64,000 nt of DNA from Bacteroidales bacterium (GCA_017649855.1 JAGCGA010000004.1:62001-126000), one strand, 5' to 3'; shown: positions 8,995 to 17,614, numbered from the stretch's first letter. Notes: generated from the sequence alone by a model not told the origin. Numbers and translations are program-made.

Positions 8995-9728
8995 CAGGGC
9001 ATCTTAAGTTCTTTGAATTTGTCTGGGATATGGATGGCGGTAGGTCCAGGCACATCCAGGCGCACCAGCTTCATCACCGCATCGATCTCTATCAGGCGGT
9101 TCAGATCCCGCAGTACCAGCTCGGTGAAGAACGACTGCGTGGAATCGAGCGCCACATACTCTCTGGGCTCTGCTTCGAAGCCTTTATAGCGCAGGGCAGC
9201 CTCGTTCTCAGGCGTCATATTGCCGTTGAACACCGACTGTATCAGCGCGAAATCGATGGGCAGTCCCGTCAACTTGCGAAAGGGAGCGTAGGTGCCGCGG
9301 TAGTATTCGTATTTCAGCTTGTTGACATATATAATACTGTCGGGGGTGCAGACGACCCGGATGAACTCGATGCCGGAAGCGTGAAGGTTGAGGTAGAGGA
9401 TGCTGTCCACCCTGTTGACCATATAGAAATTGCAGGTGCGCGTCCCTTCGGGGTCGGTCACGTCTGCCTTGCCACGATAGGTGAGCCACCGGTAGCCCTG
9501 GGCCACGGGCGGCAGGGTGTCTATGGAGTCTGTATTCAAAGTGACAGTTAACTGCTCCTGAGCGCTCGCGGCCTCCGTCACGGGGGCGGGCGGGGCAACC
9601 TCCACCACCGTAACCGTATCCTGCTCCGACACCTGACCATAGGCCGTTGGGCATCGAAGGTTGACAGTTCGGCAACTCGTCATCCACGACAACGAGAGCA
9701 GCAATACATATAAATATATAGGGCGCAT
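8994..9728 (-). CDS. DUF4292 lipoprotein (LolA/LolB-like fold expected)
   Basis: A 244-residue lipoprotein: a hydrophobic leader ends in SWMTSC, with C19 as the lipidated residue. A proline-rich linker (about 40-75) precedes the DUF4292 core, marked by YRWLTYRGKADV, DSILYLNLHASGIEFIRVVCTPDSIIYVNKLKYEYY and LPIDFALIQSVFNG. This Bacteroidota family resembles lipoprotein-carrier folds and is thought to act in the envelope; its substrate is not known to me. Its ATG directly follows the TAG of the T9SS type B gene, and its stop overlaps the queG-kdsD start, so it is part of a tight minus-strand operon. Confidence 0.8.
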   Translation of the reverse strand: MRPIYLYVLLLSLSWMTSCRTVNLRCPTAYGQVSEQDTVTVVEVAPPAPVTEAASAQEQLTVTLNTDSIDTLPPVAQGYRWLTYRGKADVTDPEGTRTCNFYMVNRVDSILYLNLHASGIEFIRVVCTPDSIIYVNKLKYEYYRGTYAPFRKLTGLPIDFALIQSVFNGNMTPENEAALRYKGFEAEPREYVALDSTQSFFTELVLRDLNRLIEIDAVMKLVRLDVPGPTAIHIPDKFKELKMP

Positions 9729-12566
9729 CTACTTGATGAGCGTGATGGTGCCGTTATACTCCTTCGGATCACCGTTGAGGGTGGTGAAGGTGATGTAATA
9801 GACATAGACATCTGCTGGCAGGCGCTGGCCCGTCTTGCTGCGGCCGTCCCAATAGTCGTAGGGGTTGGTCGTCTGGAAGAGCACGTTGCCATGGCGGTCG
9901 TAGATGAACATCTTGTAGTGCTCAGGATCGACACCTTGTCCTTGCGGTGCCCACGTCTCATTGATGCCGTCCCCATTGGGGGAGAAGGAGTTGGGGATGT
10001 AGAAGAAATAGGGCACGGTGACTTGGACCCGCGACTTGACAGAATCCACGCAGCCGTTGGTATCGATGGCCGTCAGCGTGATGGCATAGTAGCCCGGACG
10101 GGTGTAGTCGTGGGAGGGATCCGAGACATTCTCCACCACATTATCCACGGAGCCGATATCGCCGAAGTTCCAGATCAGGTCATAATCGGATGGGGAGAGG
10201 CTATTGCAATAGACCGTCCCAACACCATTCTCGACGTAGATATCGGTCGGGGTGGCGTAGAACGATGGCAGCGGCAACGGCATCACCGTCACGGTGAAGG
10301 TGTCCGTTGTCTCACAGTCGCCCTCCATAGTGGCCTTGATGACATAGTCGGTGGTCACCTCGGGGGAGACGGTGATGGTCGGGCTGGTCTCGCCAGTACT
10401 CCACACCATCGATTGGGCATCGGGGTGGGTGGCGGTAAGGGTGGAAGAGGTGCCTAAGCAGATGGTATCCTTGGTGGCCGTGATCTCGGGAAATGCCAGT
10501 TCTGTGACATCGACGGTGGTATGGGAGTAGTTCTGGCATCCGTTGTTGAAGACCACCGTCACCTGGTACTGGCTGGTCACCTCCGGGGCGACGGTGCACG
10601 ACTGAGTCGTATCGCCGGTGCTCCAGACATAGTGTTCCGGGGTGATGCCATAGTAAGAGTTGTCAGCCGTCACGTTGAGGGTCACCTCGTCATTGGGGCA
10701 GATATTGCCCGCAGCGGTGTTGGTGGCAACCACGGGCGGGATGGAGACATGCACAACGACTGTGTCTTTGAGGTCAAAGACGTCGCCACCGGCATTGGTA
10801 TAGTGATATACTGCTATGTAGCTGGTAGTCACCAAGGGGCTGACCACCTGACGGAAGTTGTGGCCCACGACACTGTCGGGGTGCACAGAGTTGCGATACC
10901 AGGTGATGGTGCCATCCGGATCCAGCGGCGTGATGGGAGTGAATCGCCAACCCTCGTTGTCTGCCGTCCAGTTATTGCCTTGCACGGAGGCAAAATCCCT
11001 TCCGGGAGCGACTAATATCTGGGCCGAATTATTGTTCTGGATACCCAACACACCATTTCCTTGATTCCAACTAGAACAACAACCTCTGTGTCGGATGAAT
11101 ACATCTATAATGTTGGTTCCTTCATACAACACCATCTGATAGGAATTATACGTATTCGGATTACTTTGACTCCAACAGGAATATTGACCTACATAGTCAT
11201 AATTGAAGACGAAAGCACGACATGGAGGGTTTCCCATCACATCATACCGAATATCGCCGCCGTTAATATAATGTCCAGGATAGATATCTTCATAAACGCC
11301 GTAAACACAATTCGGATAAATATAAGGGGTGCTTCCGTATGGTGGATTACTGCTAGATGTGGGACAAGAGGTAGTTGCCCATGCACAATTGGACATGTGA
11401 CTATGAGAATTAAAGGATATCAACCCGTTGCATCCTGGATAAGCCATCTGATAGGTGTTACCGAAGAAGGAGAAGTGGAAGGGCAGTTGAACGCCATTGG
11501 TCACCCAATTGTCGTCTGTACTGGCTCCGATCGAGGTACCGGCACTAAAGGCAAAAGGAGGGTTGTAGGGAATCTGTTCCACGGTATAGTCAAACGTGTA
11601 TGGGCCGGTAGCCACCACATCGGCACGCAGGATGGTGACCGGCTGGTCACAGTCATACTCGATGAAAGAGACAGAGGTGTCCGCGGAAGTGATATCGATA
11701 CTGGGGCAAGCAGAGCCGTCGGTAGGCTCGAACAGTTCAGACAAGCAAGTCACATCCGCCTTCCATCCAGGCTTATTCTGGTCGCCAGAAGCAGCCACAT
11801 ACTCAATGGTGATCGTAGAGCCACTGGAGATAATATGGGGAGGAGCACTGGTGGAGGAATGGAACTTGCCTATCAAGCGTTTGCTGTTATCATAATACTG
11901 ACCATCGTATATCTTCATTGTACCGTTCACACTGAACTGCGTGAATACCATTTCAATATGTGAGCCCACAGGAGAAGAGAACTCGCACCAGGAGGTACCG
12001 CTGGTGGACTGCATATTGCCAGTAGGGCCTCCCTCATCGTAGAACTTGGCATTACAGGTCACATAGGTCATACCCGTGGACATAAGGCAGTTCTGGGAGT
12101 TCGTGATATAGGCATTCACTTTCGCCACCCAGCCCTCGCTCAGCTCGGCATAGTCATTAATATCGTCCGAGTGAAACACGAAGGTCAGGGAGCGGCCTGA
12201 TGCCAGGATCTCGCCCGGATCGTTCACCAGGGAGTAGGTACCCAGCAGTGGGGCCGTCGCATCATCACCGTCATAGATGAAGAGCGTGTCGTGTGTACCC
12301 ATGCTGAAGGACTCGAAGTAGGCATAGAGCTGCGAACCGGTCACATTGGTCTTCAGCCTCATCGTGTCGCGGATACCGGTAGCGAAATGGCCCTGCGGAT
12401 GGGCATTGTCGCCCTGATGAGCTGCCGTGCCACCGGGATCGTAGAAATACATCGGGTCCTCGCCTATCTGGTTATAGGCTGCCGAGGATCCCATGATGAT
12501 ATAGTTCTGCGCCATCAGCCCCACCCAGGGCATCAGCAGAAAGAGAATGGTCAGTATCTTTTTCAT
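9729..12566 (-). CDS. T9SS type B secreted protein with CUB-like domains and PKD-type repeats
   Basis: A 945-residue exported protein. I start it at 12566 (MKKILTIL...GLMAQ, a good signal peptide) rather than at an ATG 75 bases upstream. Two CUB-like domains follow (HDTLFIYDGDDATAPLLGTY and GTMKIYDGQYYDNSKRLIG), then Ig- or PKD-like repeats (VWSTGDTTQSC and VWSTGETSPTI are near copies, plus NFGDIGS...HDYTRPGYY). The C-terminus IPNSFSPNGDGINETW...YDRHGNVLF...WDGRSKTG...PADVYVYYI is the gliding-motility-associated CHU_C domain that routes cargo through the type IX system to the cell surface. Function on the surface is unknown; adhesion or glycan contact is plausible. Confidence 0.9.
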   Translation of the reverse strand: MKKILTILFLLMPWVGLMAQNYIIMGSSAAYNQIGEDPMYFYDPGGTAAHQGDNAHPQGHFATGIRDTMRLKTNVTGSQLYAYFESFSMGTHDTLFIYDGDDATAPLLGTYSLVNDPGEILASGRSLTFVFHSDDINDYAELSEGWVAKVNAYITNSQNCLMSTGMTYVTCNAKFYDEGGPTGNMQSTSGTSWCEFSSPVGSHIEMVFTQFSVNGTMKIYDGQYYDNSKRLIGKFHSSTSAPPHIISSGSTITIEYVAASGDQNKPGWKADVTCLSELFEPTDGSACPSIDITSADTSVSFIEYDCDQPVTILRADVVATGPYTFDYTVEQIPYNPPFAFSAGTSIGASTDDNWVTNGVQLPFHFSFFGNTYQMAYPGCNGLISFNSHSHMSNCAWATTSCPTSSSNPPYGSTPYIYPNCVYGVYEDIYPGHYINGGDIRYDVMGNPPCRAFVFNYDYVGQYSCWSQSNPNTYNSYQMVLYEGTNIIDVFIRHRGCCSSWNQGNGVLGIQNNNSAQILVAPGRDFASVQGNNWTADNEGWRFTPITPLDPDGTITWYRNSVHPDSVVGHNFRQVVSPLVTTSYIAVYHYTNAGGDVFDLKDTVVVHVSIPPVVATNTAAGNICPNDEVTLNVTADNSYYGITPEHYVWSTGDTTQSCTVAPEVTSQYQVTVVFNNGCQNYSHTTVDVTELAFPEITATKDTICLGTSSTLTATHPDAQSMVWSTGETSPTITVSPEVTTDYVIKATMEGDCETTDTFTVTVMPLPLPSFYATPTDIYVENGVGTVYCNSLSPSDYDLIWNFGDIGSVDNVVENVSDPSHDYTRPGYYAITLTAIDTNGCVDSVKSRVQVTVPYFFYIPNSFSPNGDGINETWAPQGQGVDPEHYKMFIYDRHGNVLFQTTNPYDYWDGRSKTGQRLPADVYVYYITFTTLNGDPKEYNGTITLIK

Positions 12567-12659
12567 AGACGTATTTTTCAAAACACTAGTATAAGACGAA
12601 TAACAATTTATTTTATTGCATGATAACGATAAAAAAAACAAAAATCTTGGTTCCCCACC

Positions 12660-13805
12660 CTACTTTACTTTTCCCACTTCATCATTCTGAAAGAAGCCGG
12701 CTATGACTTCTGCTGCCTTTTCAGAGGCGGAACCGTCGCCCAACAAGGCACAAAGAGCCTGATAATCCTCCTTGACCTGCCGCACATGCTGCTCATCCTC
12801 CGTGATCTTCCGCAACTCCTCCTCCAGATGGCGGGTGTCGAAATCGTGCTGGATCAGCTCCTTCACAATCTGCTTGTCGGCGATCAGATTCGGCAAGGAG
12901 ATAAAATGGATGCCCTTGACGAGCTGCTTGGCGATGATATAGGAGACCTCGCTGCCGGCATAGCAGACCACCTGAGGGACACCGAAGAGGGCGGTCTCGA
13001 GGGTAGCGGTGCCGGAGGTCACCACGGCGGCCTTGGCATTGGCCAACAGCGGATATACAGAGCCGGCAATGCGCGTCACGGGAGCATCTTTCATGAACTG
13101 GTCATAGAGGCTCTTCGGCTGCCAGCTGACGGTAGAGACCACAAACTGGTACTGCGGGAAGAGCGGCACCAGCGTCAGCATCTGAGGCAGCAGGGCGGTG
13201 ATCTCCTGCTTGCGACTGCCGGGCAGCAGAGCAATGATCTCCCGCTCATCCAGACAGTTGTCGGTCCTGAAATCCCGAACCTCCTCGCTCTCGCGCACCT
13301 CATGGGTGACAGCATCCAGCAAAGGATGGCCCACATAATGGACCTTCATGCCGTTCTTGGCATAGAAAGCCTCCTCAAAGGGCAGGATCACCATCATCTC
13401 GTCCACATTCTTCTTGATGGTACGGATGCGGCCTTTCTTCCATGCCCAGATCTGCGGGGAGATATAGTAGAAGACTGGGATCTGATGTTGCTTGGCGAAC
13501 TTGGCCACACGCAGGTTGAAGCCCGGGTAATCGACCAGCACCAGCGCATCAGGGGCATATTGGAGGATATCCTCCTTGCAGAAACGCAGAAGGCCCAGGA
13601 TCGTCTTCAGATGCACGAAGACCTCCCAGAAGCCCATGAAGGAGATATCCTTGTAGTGCTTCACGGGAGTGCCGCCGACGGCAGCCATCAGGTCGCCGCC
13701 CCAGAAGCGGAACTCCGCCTGGGGGTCGCGACGTTTCAGCGCCTTCATCAGGTTGGAGGCGTGCAGGTCGCCGGAGGCCTCGCCAGCAATGAGGTAGTAC
13801 TTCAT
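12660..13805 (-). CDS. lpxB: Lipid-A-disaccharide synthase
   Basis: A 381-residue GT19 glycosyltransferase that joins lipid X and UDP-diacylglucosamine to form the lipid A disaccharide at the inner membrane. The N-terminus YYLIAGEASGDLHASNLM and the following RFWGGDLM, FMGFWEV, VDYPGFNLRVAK and YYISPQIWAWKKGR stretches are diagnostic, as is LLPGSRKQEI and the nucleotide-site region SGTATLETALFGVPQVVCY. Length is normal. It follows the yqeY-like gene by one base, forming a two-gene unit with the promoter at 14287. Confidence 0.98.
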   Translation of the reverse strand: MKYYLIAGEASGDLHASNLMKALKRRDPQAEFRFWGGDLMAAVGGTPVKHYKDISFMGFWEVFVHLKTILGLLRFCKEDILQYAPDALVLVDYPGFNLRVAKFAKQHQIPVFYYISPQIWAWKKGRIRTIKKNVDEMMVILPFEEAFYAKNGMKVHYVGHPLLDAVTHEVRESEEVRDFRTDNCLDEREIIALLPGSRKQEITALLPQMLTLVPLFPQYQFVVSTVSWQPKSLYDQFMKDAPVTRIAGSVYPLLANAKAAVVTSGTATLETALFGVPQVVCYAGSEVSYIIAKQLVKGIHFISLPNLIADKQIVKELIQHDFDTRHLEEELRKITEDEQHVRQVKEDYQALCALLGDGSASEKAAEVIAGFFQNDEVGKVK

Positions 13806-13806
13806 C

Positions 13807-14262
13807 TTACTGTTGGGAGAGCAACCGTTTCACCATATCGGAGACCACCTTGTTGTCGGCCTTGCCGGCAAAGGTCTTCGAAGCCATGCCCATCACCTTG
13901 CCCATATCCTTCATGGAGCTGCTGCCCGTGTCCGCGATGATCTGGCGCACCACCTTCTCAATCTCCTCCTCGGAGAGCATCTGCGGCAGGTAGGCCTGGA
14001 TGATCTCCAGTTGGAAGCGCTCCTCCTCGTAGAGGTCCTGACGGTTCTGCTGTTGATACATCTCGGCAGAGTCCTGGCGTTGCTTCACCAACTGCTTCAG
14101 GATCTTGATTTCAGCCTCTTCGTTCAGTTCGCTGCCCCCACCCTTCTGGGTCTTGGCCAGCAGGATGGCGGACTTGACAGCCCTGAGGGCGTTCAGCTTC
14201 TGTGACTCGCGAGCCAGCATCGCCGCCTTAATGTCTTCATTGATACGTTGTTCTAACGACAT
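13807..14262 (-). CDS. GatB/YqeY-domain protein
   Basis: A 151-residue YqeY-type protein, the normal length. The start at 14262 (MSLEQRINEDIKAAM) is chosen because family members begin there and because upstream sequence is repeats and a promoter. Typical features are RESQKLNALRAVKSAIL, EAEIKILKQLVKQRQDSAEMY, and the C-terminal half resembling the tail domain of GatB (YLPQMLSEEEIEKVV...GKVMGMASKTFAGKADNKVV). Its role, perhaps in tRNA-dependent amidation or tRNA handling, is unproven. It is the first gene of a unit with lpxB. Confidence 0.92.
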   Translation of the reverse strand: MSLEQRINEDIKAAMLARESQKLNALRAVKSAILLAKTQKGGGSELNEEAEIKILKQLVKQRQDSAEMYQQQNRQDLYEEERFQLEIIQAYLPQMLSEEEIEKVVRQIIADTGSSSMKDMGKVMGMASKTFAGKADNKVVSDMVKRLLSQQ

Positions 14263-14286
14263 ATTGTACATTTTTTTAATGAGCGG

Positions 14287-14294
14287 CAAAGATA
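14287..14294 (-). promoter_or_regulatory. -7 box for yqeY-like gene and lpxB
   Basis: The minus strand reads TATCTTTG, 24 bases before the ATG at 14262. This supports the short form of the protein over any upstream start. Confidence 0.6.
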
Positions 14295-14321
14295 CATAAA
14301 ATTTCGTTAGGATGGGAGCTT

Positions 14322-14430
14322 GGACTTTGACTTTGGACTTTGACTTTGAACTTTGACTTTGAACTTTGGCTATTGGCCATTGCAATATGGAACTTGAAAA
14401 CTGGAACTTCCAACTGATAACTGTCAACTC
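14322..14430. repeat. Short-word tandem repeat (GACTTTG / GAACTTTG)
   Basis: About seven imperfect copies of GACTTTG or GAACTTTG run from 14322 to 14369, then degrade into related words (GGAACTTG, AACTGG, AACTTCC) up to 14430. It is noncoding and lies upstream of the yqeY-like promoter. The same words recur at 41958-41987. Confidence 0.8.
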
Positions 14431-14439
14431 TTCAGTGCC

Positions 14440-14720
14440 TCCCTTTCGCACCGGGATCGTGCTGAGCCTTGTAGCAAGTGACTCCCGCGGCGCGATTGAT
14501 GGTTGGGGGTGACGGCCTCCCCCAGACTGCACTGCGTTTAGTCTGGGGTTATTGAGATCACGTCTCTCCGAGACGAAACAGGATGGCGACGCGACTTGTG
14601 AGCATCCTGGAAGCAACCAGACTGTGGAAGAACTCCGAGACGAAACAGGATGGCGACGCGATTAGTCATAAAACCGTGGCTTGCCCGCCGCGAAAGGGGT
14701 GTCTGTGCCATCAGGTAGCC
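14440..14720 (-). repeat. Dispersed hairpin element, copy A (reverse orientation)
   Basis: A noncoding stretch with the modules of the dispersed element in reverse order: a TCGCACCGGG arm (14446-14455) facing CCCGCGGCGCGA (14484-14495), a second hairpin CCCCAGACT / AGTCTGGGG (14520-14548), then the terminal block CGAAAGGGG..CTGTGCCATCAGG near 14690-14715. The second hairpin is the exact reverse complement of 22075-22103. This copy also contains a 29-bp internal direct repeat (14566-14594 and 14633-14661). No transposase is encoded. The rest of the 571-base gap 14263-14833 holds the short-word repeat and promoters only. Confidence 0.8.
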
Positions 14721-14768
14721 GATTCCTAAAAAATAGTATTTTGGCTTTCGGGAATCCTGAATAAATAT

Positions 14769-14776
14769 TATTTTTG
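14769..14776 (+). promoter_or_regulatory. -7 box for lipoprotein and MATE genes
   Basis: The plus strand reads TATTTTTG, 57 bases before the ATG at 14834. A TTTG at 14740-14743 could be the -33 element, though the spacing (25 bases) is longer than usual. Confidence 0.5.
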
Positions 14777-14833
14777 CCACCTATTTCAAATTTGAACGGC
14801 CACTTCAGTCCATTCTACATCATCTACTTGATT

Positions 14834-15211
14834 ATGAGAAAAATAACAATATTCATCGGTTTCATTGTGCTCTTGTGCATGGGCACATCTTGCGGTTTAG
14901 GCAGCAGAAAGACGGCGGACAAATTCCTTACGTGCTTGGAAAAACAGGATTACGAGCGCGCCTCGGTCTATTGCGGCCTGTCGAAGGATGCCGACTCCCA
15001 GGAGATGGCCATCAACGCCATGCTGGAGTATTTCGGCACCAACATCCGCTCTCATGAGATCGTCAAAGACAGCCTTCTGACTGACAAGGAGCATGCCGTG
15101 GTCATCGTCAACCTGACGCGCAACAACAACATCCGCGAGCTGGATGTGCCGGTCTTCCTGGACCGTCGCGACGGCCAGTGGTACGTCAACCCTTTCATCC
15201 GGGAATACTAG
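14834..15211 (+). CDS. Small lipoprotein, DUF4878-like
   Basis: A 125-residue lipoprotein. The start at 14834 gives a clean leader MRKITIFIGFIVLLCMGTSC with the lipobox cysteine at residue 20; an upstream in-frame ATG at 14774 would overlap the promoter box. The mature part (KTADKFLTCLEKQDYERASVYC...AVVIVNLTRNNNIRELDVPVFLDRRDGQWYVNPF) resembles small NTF2-like, DUF4878-type lipoproteins, in which a short helix pair packs on a beta sheet. The function is unknown. It is separated by three bases from the MATE transporter and likely shares its transcript. Confidence 0.75.
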   Translation: MRKITIFIGFIVLLCMGTSCGLGSRKTADKFLTCLEKQDYERASVYCGLSKDADSQEMAINAMLEYFGTNIRSHEIVKDSLLTDKEHAVVIVNLTRNNNIRELDVPVFLDRRDGQWYVNPFIREY

Positions 15212-15214
15212 CCT

Positions 15215-16528
15215 ATGAGTCTGAACAAGGAGATTCTGCGTTTAGCGATCCCTAGCATCATCACCAACATCACGGTACCCCTGTTAGGCATGGTGGATGT
15301 GGCCATCATCGGTCACATCAGCGATGCGCGGGGCATTGCGGCCATCGCTTTGGGCACGATGATCTTCAACCTCGTCTATTGGAACTTCGGCTTCTTGCGC
15401 ATGGGCACGAGCGGGCTGACGGCGCAGGCATACGGGGCCCAAGACCGCCAGGAGTACCTCAACGTGCTGGTACAGGGACTGGCCATCGCCGGCATGGTGG
15501 CGGTCACGCTCATCGCCCTACAGTACCCGATCGGCATGCTTTCCAGCAAGCTGATCCGCAGCAGTGAGGAGACCATCCAGATGACGCTCACCTACTTCTA
15601 CATCCGCATTTGGGCGGCGCCGGCCACCTTGGGACTCTATGTGCTCAAGGGCTGGTTCATCGGGATGCAGAATGCCAAGACACCCATGTGGATCGCCATC
15701 GCCCTCAACCTGGTCAACATCGTGTGCAGCCTGCTCTTCGTCTATGTCTTCGACTTCGGCATCGCCGGCATCGCTTGGGGCACCGTCATCGCCCAGTACA
15801 GTGGGTTCACGGCCGCCGTCATCATCTGGTTTGTGCAATATGGCGACCTCTGGAAGCACATCCGCTGGCGCGACAGCATCCAGTGGCACAAGATGGTGCG
15901 CTTCTTCAAGGTCAACGCCGACATCTTCCTGCGTTCGTTGTGCCTCATCGCGGTCTTCACCTTCATCCCTTACATCTCCGGTGACATGGGCGACGAGATC
16001 CTGGCGGCCAACACGTTGCTGTTGCAGCTCTTCACCCTGCTGTCGTACATCATGGACGGCTTCGCCTATGCGGGCGAGTCGCTGGTGGGCCGCTTTGTGG
16101 GGGCGCGCGACGAGCAGTCCTTGCGACTGGTGGTGCGCCGTCTGCTGCACTGGGGCGTCGCCCTGTCGGCCCTCTTCACCATCGTGTACGCCCTCTGGGG
16201 ACGGCAGCTGCTCGGCATCCTCACCAACAAGCAGCCCGTCATAGAGTTGGCCATGCAGTATATCTTGTGGACCGTCATGGTGCCTTTCACCGGCTTCGCC
16301 GCCTTCATCTACGACGGTATCTACATCGGCGCCACCGCCTCCAAGGGGATGCGCAACATCATGTTTGTGGCCACCGCCGCCTTCTTCATCCTCTACTTTA
16401 TCCTGCAACCTTTCTGGGGCAACCACGGCCTCTGGTGCGCCTTCATCATCTTCCTCTGCCTCCGCGGAGGACTAATGCTCCTATGCGAGAAGAAGTATGT
16501 GATGGTGGAGAATAGAGTTAAGAGTTAA
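15215..16528 (+). CDS. MATE-family (DinF-like) efflux transporter
   Basis: A 437-residue integral membrane protein with about 12 hydrophobic segments. The N-terminus LNKEILRLAIPSIITNITVPLLGMVDVAIIGHI and the following GTMIFNLVYWNFGFLRMGTSGLTAQAYGA are typical of the DinF branch of MATE antiporters, which export cationic compounds using sodium or proton gradients. A second half repeats the pattern (DGFAYAGESLVGRFVGARDEQSL). The substrate cannot be told from sequence. It follows the small lipoprotein by three bases. Confidence 0.92.
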   Translation: MSLNKEILRLAIPSIITNITVPLLGMVDVAIIGHISDARGIAAIALGTMIFNLVYWNFGFLRMGTSGLTAQAYGAQDRQEYLNVLVQGLAIAGMVAVTLIALQYPIGMLSSKLIRSSEETIQMTLTYFYIRIWAAPATLGLYVLKGWFIGMQNAKTPMWIAIALNLVNIVCSLLFVYVFDFGIAGIAWGTVIAQYSGFTAAVIIWFVQYGDLWKHIRWRDSIQWHKMVRFFKVNADIFLRSLCLIAVFTFIPYISGDMGDEILAANTLLLQLFTLLSYIMDGFAYAGESLVGRFVGARDEQSLRLVVRRLLHWGVALSALFTIVYALWGRQLLGILTNKQPVIELAMQYILWTVMVPFTGFAAFIYDGIYIGATASKGMRNIMFVATAAFFILYFILQPFWGNHGLWCAFIIFLCLRGGLMLLCEKKYVMVENRVKS

Positions 16529-16550
16529 GAATTAAAAGTTAAGAGTTGGG
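16514..16550. repeat. Short-word repeat (AGAGTTAAGAGTTAAG...)
   Basis: Imperfect copies of AGTTAAGA run across the MATE stop codon (16526-16528) into the intergenic space. It belongs to the same class of post-gene short-word repeats seen at 14322, 20888, 25041 and 41958. Confidence 0.7.
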
Positions 16551-16579
16551 GTTTTGGGTTTGTCACGTTGGTATTCCGC

Positions 16580-16660
16580 AACGCCTCATGTTATCATCGC
16601 ACCGCGGGAGTCGCTTGCTACAAGGGCATGCACGAACCCGGTGCGAAATGGAGTTGCTCT
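16580..16660 (+). repeat. Dispersed hairpin element, copy B (partial)
   Basis: Only the right-hand module is present: CATCGCACCGCGGGAGTC...TTGC..CAA, then CATGCACGAACCCGGTGCGA, pairing TCGCACC (16597-16603) with GGTGCGA (16640-16646). It is close to 22125-22180 base for base. The left modules are absent. Confidence 0.75.
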
Positions 16661-16720
16661 GCCATATCCTATCTACCATTAACACTTGAACGCCATCAAG
16701 TATATACCCCTCCCAAAAAA

Positions 16721-16744
16721 AATTATCATTTAAGATAATTATCT
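16721..16744. promoter_or_regulatory. Palindromic operator candidate upstream of toxin/HTH pair
   Basis: AATTATC (16721-16727) and GATAATT (16734-16740) form an inverted repeat, and the perfect palindrome AGATAATTATCT spans 16733-16744. It ends 13 bases before the -7 box, where a bound dimer would block RNA polymerase. An HTH antitoxin encoded downstream is the natural candidate to bind it. Confidence 0.5.
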
Positions 16745-16756
16745 CAAAAAAATTTT

Positions 16757-16764
16757 TATTTTTG
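16757..16764 (+). promoter_or_regulatory. -7 box for toxin/HTH pair
   Basis: TATTTTTG matches TAnnTTTG and lies 26 bases before the ATG at 16790. Confidence 0.6.
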
Positions 16765-16789
16765 CAGTCCGAAACTAAATTAAACTACC

Positions 16790-17269
16790 ATGACTAAGGC
16801 TACTATTCAATCCGTTAGACAAACAGACCGTGCTGGTCTTTTCACCATTTGTTTCGAGGGTGAAAGTTTTACTGAATTTCAAAAATTCATCACAAAAGGC
16901 AATGAGAATGTTACACTGCAACCTGATCTTCAAAAGATTTTGAATGCTTTGCAATATATGATGAATGCCATGGGATTTCTTGACAGATATTTTAGACCTG
17001 AAGGAAGAATGCGGGACAGAGTAGCTGCACTTCCCATACAAAGCAGCAAATTAAGACTTTATTGTCTGCGCTTGTCAGACAACGTTCTGATTGTGGGGAA
17101 CGGAGGCCAAAAATCCACCAGAACGTATGAAGAAGATTCTGAGCTGAACGGCTATGTGATTCAACTGCAAAAATTAGATGACCTATTGAAAATGGCTGAA
17201 GCAAAAGGAGAGATCACCATCGAAGGGAACTACATTTCTGGGATTGACAATAAAAATTATGAAATATGA
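16790..17269 (+). CDS. Putative toxin of an HTH-linked toxin-antitoxin pair
   Basis: A 159-residue soluble protein with no close family name that I can give. The region around residues 84-120 (SSKLRLYCLRLSDNVLIVGNGGQKSTRTYEED) has the beta-strand pattern of HigB/Gp49-like toxins, and resembles by eye the remnant at 31224-31477 (WLRIYAIKLNPGVYVVTGGAIKLTRT). It overlaps the downstream XRE gene by ATGA (17266-17269), toxin first, as in higBA-type operons. AT content is clearly higher than in the MATE gene and the oxidoreductase gene on either side. Toxin activity is inferred from gene order and this weak motif. Confidence 0.55.
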   Translation: MTKATIQSVRQTDRAGLFTICFEGESFTEFQKFITKGNENVTLQPDLQKILNALQYMMNAMGFLDRYFRPEGRMRDRVAALPIQSSKLRLYCLRLSDNVLIVGNGGQKSTRTYEEDSELNGYVIQLQKLDDLLKMAEAKGEITIEGNYISGIDNKNYEI

Positions 17270-17544
17270 AACATTCAAAAGAAACGGAACAACTTTTCCA
17301 GCAGACGCTTGACGAAACTCCAAAATCATTGAAGCTGCAGGTGGAATGGTCATACAAAATTGCTGACCGGATTGATCAGTTGCTCCGAGATCGCGGATTG
17401 TCACAAAAAAAATTTGCAAAGATAGTGGGCACTTCCGAAGCAGCCGTATCGCATTGGGTGGCTGGTGGACATAATTTCACGCTTTCCACCTTAGCAAAAA
17501 TTTCCACGGCATTAGACGTTCCCCTCATTTCAATCACGCAATAA
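17266..17544 (+). CDS. XRE-family HTH protein, putative antitoxin and autorepressor
   Basis: A 92-residue protein whose C-terminal two thirds is a Cro/C1-type helix-turn-helix: ADRIDQLLRDRGLSQKKFAKIVGTSEAAVSHWVAGGHNFTLSTLAKISTALDVPLI. The recognition helix would be SEAAVSHWVAG (about residues 56-66). The N-terminal 30 residues are charged and probably contact the partner toxin. It is the second gene of the coupled pair and probably represses the promoter at 16757 through the palindrome at 16733-16744. Confidence 0.85.
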   Translation: MKHSKETEQLFQQTLDETPKSLKLQVEWSYKIADRIDQLLRDRGLSQKKFAKIVGTSEAAVSHWVAGGHNFTLSTLAKISTALDVPLISITQ

Positions 17545-17606
17545 TCATCCAACTCCATTCCTGCATTTTTTTTCATTTTGGCAAAACATCATAAAAAAAT
17601 AAAACT

Positions 17607-17614
17607 TATTTTTG
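17607..17614 (+). promoter_or_regulatory. -7 box for the large oxidoreductase
   Basis: TATTTTTG lies 49 bases before the ATG at 17664. A TTTG at 17577-17580 may be the -33 element (26-base spacing, longer than usual). The leader of about 40 bases is AT-rich without an obvious structure. Confidence 0.55.

Noticed and set aside
14263..14616. N-terminal extension of the yqeY-like protein by about 118 residues
   Set aside because: The extension is made of tandem repeats, the -7 box and part of element copy A, and no YqeY relative has it.
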